From Symbiodinium microadriaticum (taxonomy: Eukaryota; Sar; Dinophyceae; Suessiales; Symbiodiniaceae), in assembly GCA_001939145.1 (NCBI GenBank), contig LSRX01000800.1:22177-86176 (forward strand): a stretch of DNA of 64,000 nt, in the 5' to 3' direction. This document shows, in pieces, positions 11,825 through 26,110 of this stretch; the first letter of the stretch is position 1, and each line of letters opens with the position of its first letter. A program made the translations under genes and the position numbers. Below the pieces are notes generated by a model. The model did not search any database. It was not told where the DNA came from and worked only from the letters and a program-made list of their open reading frames with translations.

Positions 11825-12793
11825 ATGAGCGATGCAGGGGAAGAGAAAGACGAGGAAGACGTAGAAGAGACGGAGCCAGAGGAAGAGGGTTTGGATGACC
11901 GGCCGGCGCTGAAGTCTACTATTGCCGCATTGGCGCGGCAGCTGGCTGTTCTCCATGCCTCGAGCAACGTGGTTTTGAAGACACCTGGCTCAACCAAAGT
12001 GTACAAGTGCCGAAGGGAGGTGGTGGCCACCTGGAGCCCTCCCTTTGAAAGTTTGATGACGGAAACGGCGGAGGAGACAGAGGTGGAAATCGATGCTCCG
12101 CCCGAGCTGCTGGAGGACGCTCTCCGCTTCATGCTCCAAGGGCGCTTGCCGAGCCTTCAGAGCGATCAGAGCGGCAATCTAAGCGATCGCCACTCGCTCC
12201 TCTCCTTTGCTGACAGATGGCAGCTGGAGGATCTGAAAAGCACCTACGGGGAGATGATGATGGCAAGGGAGCGCCTCTCGGCACAGAATGCTGCGTCCTA
12301 CTTGCAGCTGGGCCTCAAGCATTCTGTGGCCAACATCTCCCTAGCAGCAGCCGACATTCTCGGGGAGTCCATCGACGTAAAGAGCGGAGCAGTCGCGCAC
12401 GTGATAGCTCTCGATGCGGCATGCATGCAGGCCATTCTGGCCAGCGACGCGTTGCACGTAGAAGACGAAGCCGAATCCTTGCAACTGATCCAGCGTTGGG
12501 CTGCCGTGGACAAGCAGCAGCGCTTACACGACGTACCGGGTCTTCTTGCACAGGTGCGGTTGTCGCTGTGCAGTTTTCAAAGCTTGATCGACCTCGTGTC
12601 CAACTTGTCCAAAGATCCATGGCAAGAAGTTGATGCGAAGCGCTTGAGTTCGAAAGTGCGGAAGGTCGTTGATGAAAAGCTTGCCGCCGTCACCTCAGAT
12701 AGGATGCGCCACTTCACAAAGCTTCCAGACCCAGATGAGGAGCAGAAACTAGCAGCAACGCTACAGGCCAGCAAGAACCTCTACGCCGTCTGA
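11825..12793 (+). CDS. BTB/POZ-BACK domain protein, intronless
   Basis: A 322-aa protein from one uninterrupted exon. The ATG at 11825 is followed by a very acidic N-terminus (about 25 residues). Residues about 46-110 look like a BTB/POZ fold (SNVVLKTPGSTKVYKCRREV, then SPPFESLM, then ALRFMLQGRLPSL). Residues about 125-235 resemble a BACK domain, with AASYLQLGLKHSVANISLAA and a later ASDALHVEDEAESLQLIQRW. BTB-BACK proteins usually serve as substrate adaptors for Cullin-3 ubiquitin ligases; that role is inferred here. No Kelch repeats follow, so the target-binding part is not obvious. Neighbouring genes are heavily split by introns, and the lack of introns here could reflect a reinserted cDNA. 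I saw no relict spliced-leader sequence upstream. Confidence 0.75.
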   Translation: MSDAGEEKDEEDVEETEPEEEGLDDRPALKSTIAALARQLAVLHASSNVVLKTPGSTKVYKCRREVVATWSPPFESLMTETAEETEVEIDAPPELLEDALRFMLQGRLPSLQSDQSGNLSDRHSLLSFADRWQLEDLKSTYGEMMMARERLSAQNAASYLQLGLKHSVANISLAAADILGESIDVKSGAVAHVIALDAACMQAILASDALHVEDEAESLQLIQRWAAVDKQQRLHDVPGLLAQVRLSLCSFQSLIDLVSNLSKDPWQEVDAKRLSSKVRKVVDEKLAAVTSDRMRHFTKLPDPDEEQKLAATLQASKNLYAV

Positions 12794-13172
12794 GCGGGCG
12801 CCGATTTTCAGGAAATCTCGCAAAAGCACCGCAAGGAGAACAAATGACTGCCCAAAAGTCTCTCCGAAGAGATTTGTGAGAACGGAGGGGTCGCCGAGTT
12901 TCGCACCGCTTCTTGGGGTAACGTGGAACTCGCCGACCGCGCGGCGGCGGCGGTGTCTGGGTGTTTCAGCGTCGCCATGAAAAGTCAATCGGGTGCGGGT
13001 TTGCGCCGCAGCACCATCGCAAAATCTGGCCTGCCCGCCCACGGCTTGTTTTTTGCTGAGGCCGAAACACTTTCTGCTCGACCCTTCGGAGACGAAGTGT
13101 GTCCGGATCGGCCACGCCCCCGACACCGACGGTTCCTTGATTCTAGAAACTAGTCGTGAATTCACGTGACCA
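12794..13172. other. Intergenic, no gene recognised
   Basis: The 3' flank of the BTB gene leading into the large tetranucleotide tract. Nothing further seen. Confidence 0.6.
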
Positions 13173-15354
<2,182 letters not shown>

Positions 15355-15355
15355 N

Positions 15356-15390
<35 letters not shown>

Positions 15391-15391
15391 C
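15356..15391. repeat. Dinucleotide repeats (AT)n then (GT)n
   Basis: Eighteen bases of AT alternation are followed by about 18 of GT, directly after the single N that closes the TGCG tract. Both are alternating purine-pyrimidine, like the tract itself. Confidence 0.9.
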
Positions 15392-15630
15392 GCTTGTTTG
15401 TGTTCCTTGTGTGCCCAGCCGCAACATTGGTTGCAGCCATTCGGGAGCAGCAGCCGACCGGCACAGGCAAAGGCAACAGATTCCTCACGTTCTTTGCTGA
15501 GATTCTAGCGGCTGTAACAGCCAAGATGGCTTCATGCCGGACTTGATTGCTTCAGTAGCCACGTGGGACCTAGGAGCACTGGGTGTACTAGTTTTGCAGA
15601 TAGGGGTCGGCAAATCAGGGGTCCAGCGCG
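15392..15630. other. Intergenic, no gene recognised
   Basis: Short flank between the repeat tract and the PPR gene; nothing supported. Confidence 0.6.
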
Positions 15631-18560
15631 ATGATCGGGCAAGCGACGCCTCAGAGTCACCATGCCTGGCCTGCTTGGCCCGAAGCCCGCGGGAGATTGG
15701 TCCAAAGGAGGGCAGCGCTGCAGGAGCTAATGGATGTGTTTGAGTCCGACTCCGATGCCAGCCAAGCGATCATGACAGCCGCCAGCGAGCGCGGCCAGTG
15801 GCGGGAAGTGCTCCTGCTGCACCGGCGCCTGCTGCAATCCGTGGAGGAGGCCGCCCCGGAGCAGGTTGGCGAAGTCTTTGCAAACGCAGCCTCGGGGCTC
15901 ATGAGAGCACGGCAGTGGCAGCGTGCTCTGGGATTGATCACCGAATTCAGGGCACAGTGTCGGGATAGCTTGACCTTTTGGTCCGTGGCACACACTGCTG
16001 AGCGTTCCAGCTCAGACCGCTCGGACCGAGTTCCGATGTTCCAGCTCCTCTTATCCATGTTTTCGAACTTTGGCACCTGGGATCAAGTGCTCTGGCTGCT
16101 TCAAGAGGCACGCCGCTGCCCCGAAGCAGTGACTACGACCGACATTGCTTCAGTGATGACAGCCCTCACGAACCAGAAGCGATGGCGCATGTCTTTGAGA
16201 GTTTTCGCAGAGTCAAGAGACTCAGTGGGTGCTGATGCGAGGATATACAAGTCGGCTTATCAGGCATGGTCCTCCGGCCATCACTGGCAGCAGGTCATCA
16301 GCCTGTTAGCGGAGGAGCAAGCCATGCGAGGTGAAGATCAGGGTGTCGATGGTGCCATGAGGGCACTCTGTCAGGCAACAGTTTCTCTGCTGAAGATGAG
16401 AAGTTCCAGTTCCAAAGCAAGCTCAACTTCAGCAGCATTGGCAGCCTCTCGCATGCTCGCCGACATGCGTTTGAGAAAGCTCTCGCCACCGATGCGCCTT
16501 TACAGCCAGGCTCGTCTCGAGACATTCACCTGAGGTACCATAAATCCTTTGGAGCCTTTGTAGAACTGCCAGGCAGTTGCGGCCAATGCGAGGCAGGCCC
16601 GTGCGTCGAAGTCGCATTGGCAGAACCGTGCTTCAAGATTTTTTGACAGCCAGGGCGGGCGATCCGGATCAAGCACTTCAGCTGATTCGGCAAATGCGAG
16701 AAGAGGCACCACACGTGGATCGCAATGCTTTCGACTGCCAGAGTTGGCTTCCTTTTGTGAGGCCTTGCCACAAACGACGCCTGGCTCACGTCATGAGTGA
16801 GTGTCATTGTCGCCCTCGAAAAGGCCTGGAGTAAGGACAGAGGCCAAGCTCACAGTCGGGGGGGAGCCTCCCATAAAGGGGTTTGAGCTGAGAGCCCCAT
16901 TGCCAAGAGAAAGAAGAAGCACAAAGCTTCGGTATCTCTTGGCTTGCAGCCGAGGCCCCAAATGCACCTCAGTTGCATGCGTTCCTGGGACAGCAAATCG
17001 AGTGACCGTGTTGGGGTTGTCGTGCTGGATAGCGAGCAAAGCGGCACTCACAAAACCTCCGAATTTGAGGTGCGTTTCAAGCTGCATGTCACTGGGAACA
17101 GGCCCTTGTCCTGTTGAAGGAGGAGCTCCAAACTTGCCATTTCTGTGCACCATGCATTGCACATGGAGCCGCTGTTTATTCTCCAGGAAGTTTCTCGAGA
17201 TGATGCAGCCAGCTTTGAGGAAGGCATCTTTGCGTGTTCCGGAGGTGGCAAGTGGCAGTTGGCAACGGAGCCTTGGCAGCCGCCGGCGAGTCAAGCACGT
17301 GTTTGTTTTCTTCGCAAGCTGCACAGCCGTTTGAGCTTCGAGCTCAGGAAGTGCTGAATGAAATGCAGGCGCATGGCCTGCTGTAGAGTTCTGTAAAGCA
17401 GCATGATGTGGAAGCCATCTTGGAAGCAGGCGCGACAGCTTCCGGTGAAGGGGGTGACGTATGCAACTCTCATTTCGGCCTGTGTCCGGGCCAAGCAGCT
17501 GCCTGGCGTGTACACGAGGAATAGGAAACCATATAATATGCCGCTTCGCATGGAATTGTCCCAGTTGTGAGCGCCGAACATGCCATCCTTTCGATGCTTC
17601 TACTTGCAATCGGCACTTAGTTGCCAAGGTGGCGCTATGCCCTTTGGTTCTTGCATGAAATGGAGCGCACGGGTGCCGACAAATCGGAGAAGAATAAGGC
17701 TCCTGGATGCAGTCCACTTTGCCAGAAACGATTTTTCCAGTGCAGGTCATCCTCTATGGCGGCGTAATCACGACTTTCAATTGGCAGCGCGCCTTATGGC
17801 TTCTTCGCGAAATGCCAGCCCGGGAGGCGTGCTGCTGCAGTCCAAGTGAGAGCGATTCGCGTTTCCTATGGTGACTTTCTACTGGCCGGAACGTCCCATG
17901 CTCTCAGCACACGGCGAGCCTGCGGGCCCCTCCCCTCCCCGCCCAGGTTCCTCCGTCCCTCCCACGGCACCCCTGCCCAGATCCTGTTTTCAGGCGCTTC
18001 GAAAAAGCGGAACACGGCTCCGCCGGCTCCCAACCACCTCCGCCCGCCAGCATGCAAACCCCGTCTTTCCCAAGAATTCTTTTGAATATACCAAGATGAA
18101 AGCTTGCCCTAAGAGTCTGGACAGACTTGAGATACATGGGCTTGCAAACTTGAGTCGTGCAAAGCTGGATGCCGCGGGCGTGCAACGAAAAGCCTGCCTT
18201 CCAGAGGCAGAGATGGCAGAGATGCTCGTGATGCTGGCCCCGATGCAACCCTACCCACACCACAAAACCGGCTCCCTCCCAGCCACGGCGGAGAAGCGAA
18301 GAGACATTGATGCAGGCATCTTCCCCGCCGAGTGGAAGCTTGCTTTCCGTCATCTATGCTTTCCGTGAAAGGGCTGTAGCCGTTAGATGTGTTCTGTGTT
18401 CTGTTCATTGCAGGCCTGAGTTGTCGCAAGCTTGTCATAAGAGAATAAGATGTGCTTCACTGGAGCAGGTGCTGCCCAACGTGGTCGCTTATGGTGCGGT
18501 GGCTTCAGTGTGCAATCGAGCGAGGCATCCCTTCACGTCGCACCCATGATATATGTCGCG
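15631..18560 (+). CDS. Pentatricopeptide-repeat-like protein, multi-exon
   Basis: PPR proteins bind organellar RNA to direct processing, editing or stability. The large first exon (15631 to about 16530) has repeats at about 35-residue spacing with a helix-turn-helix signature: RGQWREVLLLHRRLL, RQWQRALGLITEFR, GTWDQVLWLLQEAR, KRWRMSLRVFAES and HHWQQVISLLAEE. Further repeat pieces sit in separate frames downstream: DPDQALQLIRQMREEA (about 16660), SFEEGIFACSGGGKWQLA (about 17210), AQEVLNEMQAHGL (about 17340) and VLPNVVAYGAVASVC (about 18470). The last three match the PPR consensus well, so the gene extends across small exons to at least 18.5 kb, toward the assembly gap. Exon borders after the first are not resolved. 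The W at the end of helix A in many repeats is common in dinoflagellate PPR proteins. Whether the target is plastid or mitochondrial cannot be said. Confidence 0.7.
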
Positions 18561-18880
18561 AATTGCTGAAATCTGTGCTTGAAGGAAGTACCTGTACTCA
18601 CTGCAGCTGCATGAAGAAATGCAAGAGAAGGACCAGGGTACATGGGGCTATGATGTTGGCATGCCAGTCAGCTAGGCGGGTGGCAACACAATGCTTCTGA
18701 ATGTTGTGATGAGAAGATGATGCAAAGCATTCTTTGGAGAGCACCTATCAGTCCGAGGATTCGTGAAGATTTCTGTGGCAAGTCACGAAAGCTCCGCGGA
18801 GCAGGGCTTGAGTTAAGTTTTCCTGTTAGCAGAGACACAGACCAGCGCCAGACACCAGCGTATTGTTGATAGTATAAATT

Positions 18881-19361
18881 NNNNNNNNNNNNNNNNNNNN
18901 NNNNNNNNNNNNNNNNNNNNNNNNNNNNNNNNNNNNNNNNNNNNNNNNNNNNNNNNNNNNNNNNNNNNNNNNNNNNNNNNNNNNNNNNNNNNNNNNNNNN
19001 NNNNNNNNNNNNNNNNNNNNNNNNNNNNNNNNNNNNNNNNNNNNNNNNNNNNNNNNNNNNNNNNNNNNNNNNNNNNNNNNNNNNNNNNNNNNNNNNNNNN
19101 NNNNNNNNNNNNNNNNNNNNNNNNNNNNNNNNNNNNNNNNNNNNNNNNNNNNNNNNNNNNNNNNNNNNNNNNNNNNNNNNNNNNNNNNNNNNNNNNNNNN
19201 NNNNNNNNNNNNNNNNNNNNNNNNNNNNNNNNNNNNNNNNNNNNNNNNNNNNNNNNNNNNNNNNNNNNNNNNNNNNNNNNNNNNNNNNNNNNNNNNNNNN
19301 NNNNNNNNNNNNNNNNNNNNNNNNNNNNNNNNNNNNNNNNNNNNNNNNNNNNNNNNNNNNN
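18881..19361. other. Assembly gap (481 N)
   Basis: Unsequenced bases. The gap lies against a triplet-repeat block, so it was probably caused by repeat collapse. Long X-containing ORFs across it are artefacts. Confidence 0.99.
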
Positions 19362-19517
19362 AGGAGGAGGAGGAGGAGGAGGAGGAGGAGGAGTAGGAGT
19401 AGGAGTAGGAGTAGGAGTAGGAGTACAGTCGCAGTAGCAGTAGCAGTAGCAGTAGCAGTAGCAGTAGCAGTAGCAGTAGCAGTAGCAGTAGCAGTAGCAG
19501 CAGCAGCAGCAGCAGCA
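19362..19517. repeat. Compound microsatellite: AGG, then GTAGGA, then CAGTAG, then CAG
   Basis: Successive blocks show stepwise drift from one triplet/hexamer unit to the next. The block abuts the assembly gap. Confidence 0.95.
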
Positions 19518-21092
19518 TCAGCAGCAGCGGCAGCATACGACCACTGCCGTTCCTGCGTGCAAAAGCCCGCTGACCTGCCGGGCGAAAATGCACTGGATAA
19601 ATGTCGCCGAGCCTTTTCGTTCTCCATGCTTCCGGCCCTCAAGCGTACGTCCCTCCACTGTAGGCACGTGTTTGTGTCATTGCACCGGCAACTGTGACAA
19701 AACCCTTGCTTGCCTTCGTGGCGGATCCACTGCAAAGTGCACGGAGAGCCTGGAAGGAGCTACATCCGGACATTCCTTCTTTCAAGCTTGCAGTGGCCTG
19801 GCAGATAACGGGTGCTTAGGAAAATAGCCTGGTCCACATGCTAAGAATGTTCAGGTGGGGGCTTGCCGCGGAAGGTGGCCCAGATGAACCTTCAGACAGG
19901 GACGTGCTTGTTCTCGCCATGCTCTGAAGTGCGACTTTGATTATAGCAGTGCTTGTGGAATGCACAGCTTCCGACTCAGGCTGCAAGAGCTGCTAAAAGC
20001 GCAGCCGCAGAAGGGCAGCCGACAGAAGCTGCTTTAAAAAGAGCGACTGCCACGTCTTTCCTCATCATACAAGAATCGAACCAAATGCACAGCGTTAACT
20101 TCGATTTGGCTTCAAGGCAGAGCTCCCGGAAACGACATCCAGGTGGAACTTCGAGGCTGCTCGCGGCCGGGCGGCAAAGATCTGCAAACTGGCTGGCACG
20201 TAGTGGGGTAGCGTCTGCCTCTTAGTGCCGAAATCCAAGGCAGTTCCATGCCGAGATCCGTGTTCTCCCTCCAAAGGACGGGTAACGAACCAAGAAGGGT
20301 TCAGGGTACCATCTGATGATTCTTCAATTCTTCAGGCTGCCTATCTAAAGCTCTTTCGACATGGCAGAGAGTGGTGCTTGATAGTCAAACCTTACTTGCT
20401 TCAATGCTTGATCGCATTCTGAGCGACTCGAGCTCTTCGAACAGACTTCACATGCGGGCGTTGCTTTGCAGCTTCCGTTCGGGCCTCGGTGTCGGACGTC
20501 GACGAGGAAGGGTGCGCGAAGAGAGGGAGCAAGGATGACAGGAAGAGATGGAGGAGGGAAGGAAGAAGGAAAGGGGCTTTCTCTTTCCAACTGTTGAATG
20601 GAAGACCCTCCCCTACGCCTGCGGCAAGAAAAGACACGGATGGCGTGACATTTTCAGAATCGACTCAGAAAGAACAGGCCATGGAAGGAAACTGAGTTCA
20701 TGAGCTGAACAGGATGAGGACAGCCCGCCAAGACTGGTGGTCTGGCGCTGAGATGCGCTCAGCACAAGTCGCCGCAGAAGACCGGATGTAAACGCAAAAA
20801 CTCCTGATCCGGCTTTTCTTTGGTAAGCTTTGTGCTAGGTGCGAGACCTCTCCATGAACGGGACTGGTCTGAAACATGGTGACAAGCCAGCTGCCGGACC
20901 CTTGGCGTTGCCATGCCCACACGTGGATCGAGAGTCCTTGATTGGAACGGTTGCCTGTTTTTGGCCAGCTCGTGTTCCGAGTCTGCGGATGTTTCACCTG
21001 TGGGCTTGGCCGCAGTGGGCCAGGAGCAGCCGGGACGGCCGGGACAGGGTCTTTGCACGAAGGGCCGCCCAGTCGCCCAGCACCACCAGTGC
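19518..21092. other. No gene recognised; a few exon-like frames
   Basis: An Ala/Lys-rich frame at 19953-20225 and a basic, charged frame at 20489-20695 (+) have no family match I can name. The latter is antisense to Ser/Pro-rich frames. They may be 3' exons of the PPR gene or 5' exons of the RNA ligase gene. Confidence 0.35.
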
Positions 21093-24000
21093 ATGGCAAT
21101 GGCCACGGCCGCGTCGGTGACGCAGCTGCTGCCGACGTGGGATGAGGATCCGAGCTTGAAAGTCAAATTTCGCCAGGCCCTTTGGGACTCTGGAGGACCC
21201 CGGGCTCGACGGCTTCACGGGCTTCTGCAGTGCCATGAGAAGCTTCGTGTACACATTTGGAGCCTCAACCTGGAAGATTTCTATATCATCATGATCACAT
21301 GCAAGGACACAGAGCTGCTGAGAAATCTAGGTGAGGATCATTGCTTCCCACGGGGATATCCCGTTATTTGGCGGCCGGGTCAGCGATTGCACCTCTGCGG
21401 CTTCTATCCGAAATTCAAGAACGATGCAGAGTATAGATCGCTATCGACAGATGGCGTTTCGCACCTTTCGCTCACCATCAAGTGGTCTGGCTTTCTGTTT
21501 GCCTTGCTCGCGTTTTCACACAAAGATGAATACTACTGGGTCGTAACATCGAAGAACAGTGCCAACTGTAGCCAGTCCTATCTTGAGGACTTCACGCAAC
21601 TGGCTGCAGATGTGATTGCTGCAGAACTGGGCGAAGCTCTCCCACTTGTAATCCGTCGCCTGGCGGACAGCCAGACCTACCTATGCGGCGAGTGCCTGAG
21701 CATGTCCGACCAAGGACATGGATATGCCTACCGCAAGGAAGCTGTCATGATTACTTGTGCAGGCAAGTATGACAATCAGTACAGCCCGGAGAAGGAAGAT
21801 GCTTCGTTGCTCTTGCATTTGCCTCCTGCGGAAATTCGTGCTGTTGCGAGGGAATGTGGGTTGCGATGTGTGCAGGTGCTGGAGGTCCCATCAGGCAAGG
21901 TGAGGCGAGTCGTGGACGAGCTGGAAGGAATGCGTGATTTTCTGACCGCGAAGACGACGATGCGCCTGCTTGCTCGATACGGATTGCCTGTAGAACAGTT
22001 TCGGGAACACGCAGACTTGATCGATTCCGATACCCTGGAGGGCTTGGTCATGCATTACCACTATAGTGACCGGCCATCTGTCCGAGTGAAATGGAAGCTT
22101 CCACGCTATACTTTTGTGACAACGCTTCTACGCCCCGTCAGAAAGAACAACGTGGCAAGTGCCAGACTAGTGGACATGTCAGCTTCGATGGCCAAGCAGT
22201 GGTGTCAGACATCGGAGGGTTGCGACTACTACACCTGTTTCGGTGTGCTGGCTGGCGAGCTCGTGAAAGACTTACCTTCGGGAACACTCATAGCACCATG
22301 GATCTCCGCAGCAGACGAGGCCTTCGGTGCGGGGGCCGCCGCGTCTTTTTCCAGTCGTGGCCACCCACGATTTTGCCCGTGACTCCCCCAAGTTTAGGCC
22401 CAATCGACTGTCCAAGATGACAACACTTCCTGGGTAGTGAAACCAATTGACCTCACGACCAACGGCATACGAATAACTCAACAAGATTTCGCAGCTGCTT
22501 TAGCACTGCGGCGCACCCCGGCAGGTGTCAGAATCATGGGTTAGCGAAAGCCTGGTATCATTACTCGCAAACCCTGTCAGAACTTGGAAGAGGCTTCAAG
22601 AAAAGCGTGAGCGCCACAGGCACTCAGCCTGCGGGAAATTCGGAATTGAAGGCAATAAATGTAAAGGCCGAACTATGGCCCCTGGCAAGCCCGGCAATCC
22701 TAGCCTCTGTTGGAACGATGCTTGACGAGTTCGACGAGTGATAATATTGGTTCCTTTTCTTCTCCAAAGTCTGCCAGGTTTTTGCGATGGAGCACAGTGA
22801 GGTACTGCGACGCGGCAGGCAGTTCATCGACCAGACGCGGGAGAAAGTGTCAGCAGCACTCACCAGATCACGGCACATTCTGCACGTCCAAAAGCATGAC
22901 TCCATTGGATGCGCTCTGGTGACCTTCACCAGCCCAGAGGCCGGACTACAGCACACATCGAAATCTTCTGAAGTGTTGTCGGCCCGAATCCAGGCTTGCC
23001 ACCGTCTTCTGCATGCGGGCAACCGGCTGGACATTGGTGCAGTCGTGGCTGACGTAAAGCGCCACACTGACAAGACGACAGGGCAACCTTCAGCAGACAC
23101 CGTGTTCATTGCTTGGGGGAGACAACAAGAGCTGCCGCTCAGATTTCAGTCATAGCAGAGGCTTGAGCTCGATTTCTGCAGAATCGGGTGCCACCTGTTC
23201 AGCCGAGGAATGCACCAGTGAGCGGTGAAGCATTGCTGGCGGCGTTGGAGACTTGTGTCTCCGGAGCTCCTGCAGTGCCTGCGGTGCTTGCTTCGCCAGC
23301 AGCCAGACCTGTTGCTCCCAAGAGGGGCAGCTGGCAGCTGAGGTGCCGGCAAGTTTGGTTGTCTTGTTTCGCTTGCCATTGGGTTGCGTGGGCTACTGGC
23401 ACAAGTCTGCATGATAACCGACACAAAACGCACGGGAGTGGGGGTCGCAACACTGCTGATGCTGGCGGCTCTGCAGTTGAAGAGTCTCCATTGCTCTTTG
23501 TTCTCTGGAAAGACCCAAACAAACAGTGCCACATGCCGATCAGCAGGCTTTGTGTGACATAGACGTAAAGCGATGAGCCGATATCAGTCGTTCCACGTTC
23601 AACAGCACTTGCTTGCTCGCATTACTGGTATCCGACCGGCTATTCTACATCAGACCAAGCTTTCTGGGCACTGGTCTGGGCCGCCTTCGTCGACTAAACG
23701 TTGTTTAGACGTCTTACGGCTGACGCGTTGGTGGCACCAGGCTAGTCTCTTGAAGTTCTCTAGATCTGGGTCCATGTTTGATGATAAGCTTGAGCTCCTA
23801 GCCGAGCCAGGTCCTGAAATCCTCTGTAGATTTGGGTTTCCCCGGTGTGCATTCTTTTTAATGGGCTGGGGAAAGTTTGGCAATGTCGGCGTGGGCTTAG
23901 ACTGGAGATGCACGTGAAAGAATTGAGCTGGGTGTGCCAGAAGCTATTAAACTGATCGGCAGTGAAGCCTTGCCGTTATTCAGCTTTGCTGTGTCTTTGT

Positions 24001-25875
24001 CGAAAGAGCATTCGGATTGCAGATTGCGAGGCTCGTCCTGCGAGGGATCATGGGGTCCGGAAAGAGCACGTTGGCGCGAGGGCTCGCTGCTGAGCTGGGC
24101 GCGGTCTGCATCAGCGCCTTGGAATATTCATGACCTTGCATTGGACATGTTGCACCAGCTGCATTGCCAGACGAAGCACGGGGGGCGAAGGTCAAGATGA
24201 CTACGCACATCATGGCAAGGATGCGCGCCACTCTTCGTTCCTGGACGAGGCATTCTTGATGAAGCCCTTTGTGACTGTCATTACACGGCCCTGTTCCAGG
24301 TCCGGCAGTCAGCTTCCTCGGTGGTAATTCTGGATCGAGTGAACTCCCTCCGTCGCCATCGAGTGGAAATTTTGGAAGTGCTCGATGATGATGGTGCCGC
24401 TGTGCTACTCTCGCTCTTCCACCCTGCCGACCCTCCAGGACGCTTTTCGCTGGGCAAGGGCTGGGTTCCAACGTCTGAACTCGTAGTCGTAGCGGTCCTG
24501 GCGATTTGGCAGGTGATGCAGGAGCTGCTGCCCTTCAGCTCTGTGAAGCTCGTGTACAGCAACGTGGGCATCACCAGACGCTTTCTGGGAGCAGGCCCTG
24601 CTAAGCCTCAAGCTATCTGCATGTTGAGTCGTGGATTGCCTGGGACATGCCTCAAGAAAGTAGGAATGTATCAGCCAGGACAGACTTGTCATCGATTCTG
24701 CGATGCACAGCAAACCTCATGGAGCCCATCACAGATGCGGAGGTGGCAGACTTTTTTGCCCACGTTCGGGTGGACATGACGATGTCGCCGCAAGATGCCT
24801 TATCTTTCGTTCTTGAGCAGCTCAAGTGTTTGGGCTTGGTAGAGCAAAATGAAGCTGGACGTTGGAATGCACGCGCAGTTGGTGTAGTTGCGCCTCCCCG
24901 AGTGGATGACAATCAGCGCCGGGGCTATACAGACGCTGTGACGGAGATCTTCCAGTTTGCGCCACCCGGATTCTTCGAGTGCGAAGCTCCACGTAAGCTT
25001 CGTTTACGGGTCTCTTTCGAGCTTGGGGCTGGTCTTCATCTGCGGCCGTCCTGGCACGGAATGATTGTGGATGAGATAGAAGACTCACCTGGCCAACCTG
25101 GCTTGAGGTTAGGCGACTGCATTCGACAGATACAGGCGCCAGGGCCAAAGGTGACATGGCAAAAGCTTCACGACCTCGGACATGAGGACTGTGAGTTGCT
25201 TTTTGCTCAGTCCTTTCAAGATGGTGCTCAAGTATTGCTGGAGCCCCATTGCGAGACTTCCGGAAATCTGCCAAAAGGACTGGAAGGCCTACTGGATGTG
25301 AGCATGCTTCGAGCAGATTTGGCGAGCTTCGGTATGGACTTTGATGTGGAGCTTCACCTTTGCTGGCCAACTCATGCCGCACGGCATGCAAAGCATGTTT
25401 TCCTTTGAGTTGGTTATTCACCACCCGGAAGGTAAGCTGTAAAGCTGCTGTGTGGCCATGCCCTTCTGTCTGCAGGTCGTGCTTGCAGGCCCAAGGCCTG
25501 CTGTCGCCGCTGCGCGTCTACCGGCATCGCAACTTCTGAGCCAACACATCCAATCGACATCGTCATGCGGAAAAGCTGTGCGCTGGTAAAAACGCCGGCT
25601 CTTCCAGTAGACTTGATTCCACGAGGGCCCCATCAATCGACCTTGGCACCTCTAGAACTCTTGCAGCGTCTAGACAGTCTAGACCAGCTTCAAAAGGTGG
25701 AATGTGGGTGACGACGAGATGAAATTTTCAACTCTTCTCGCAGCGTTTTGTGCAGTTGGCTTTGCCTGCTCGTGAGGTGGTCCAGCTACTGCAATGGATG
25801 AGAAGCCGGCCTCCTGCCTGGGCGATCCGGAGCTTCCACAGAAGCGGACTCGCAGGCTACACCACTCAGAACTGA
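21093..25875 (+). CDS. tRNA-ligase-like protein: RNA ligase (adenylyltransferase) plus polynucleotide kinase domains
   Basis: Probably joins RNA ends in tRNA splicing or repair. Start is taken at ATG 21093 (a second ATG is at 21099). The first exon, about 430 codons, has the nucleotidyltransferase motifs in order: I, KWSG with the AMP-accepting Lys at residue 130; III, LCGECLSM with Glu 200; IV, EGLVM with Glu 316; and V, VKWKLPRY with Lys 333/335. Exon B (from 22525) reads AKAWYHYSQTLSELGRGFKK. Exon C (from 22778) reads VFAMEHSEVLRRGRQFI. An exon near 24023 encodes a P-loop, GIMGSGKSTLARGLA, and one from about 24255 encodes ASSVVILDRVNSLRRHRVE, the kinase-type DRxN segment of Trl1 proteins. 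About 24700-25400 holds a segment containing SPGQPGLRLGDCIRQI, which is PDZ-like. Terminal exons near 25474 and 25728 end in TGA at 25873-25875. No cyclic phosphodiesterase HxT pair was found, so the third Trl1 activity is unproven. Exon joins beyond C are partial. Confidence 0.72.
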
Positions 25876-26110
25876 ATCTTCGGCCACAACCTGCTGGTTC
25901 TGCCAACTTTTTGCTGATCCAGTCCTGGGCGATTCCTGATCCAGAGCCATGTCCACAGATCTGTGAATTGCTTGTTCAGTGTCTGGCATCTACCGTATCG
26001 CACTAGTTGGAGACATCTTGCTGCTACACGTTGCGAGAATCTTGTGCGTAGTGCTTGTGTAGCGTACCGCATGCAACCGGCATGCGTGACCCACGCCCAT
26101 TTTCTTCCGT

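Noticed and set aside
18668-19735. Long ORFs containing X, poly-Leu or poly-Ser near 19 kb
   Set aside because: They cross 481 N bases and triplet repeats, so the frame is not real.
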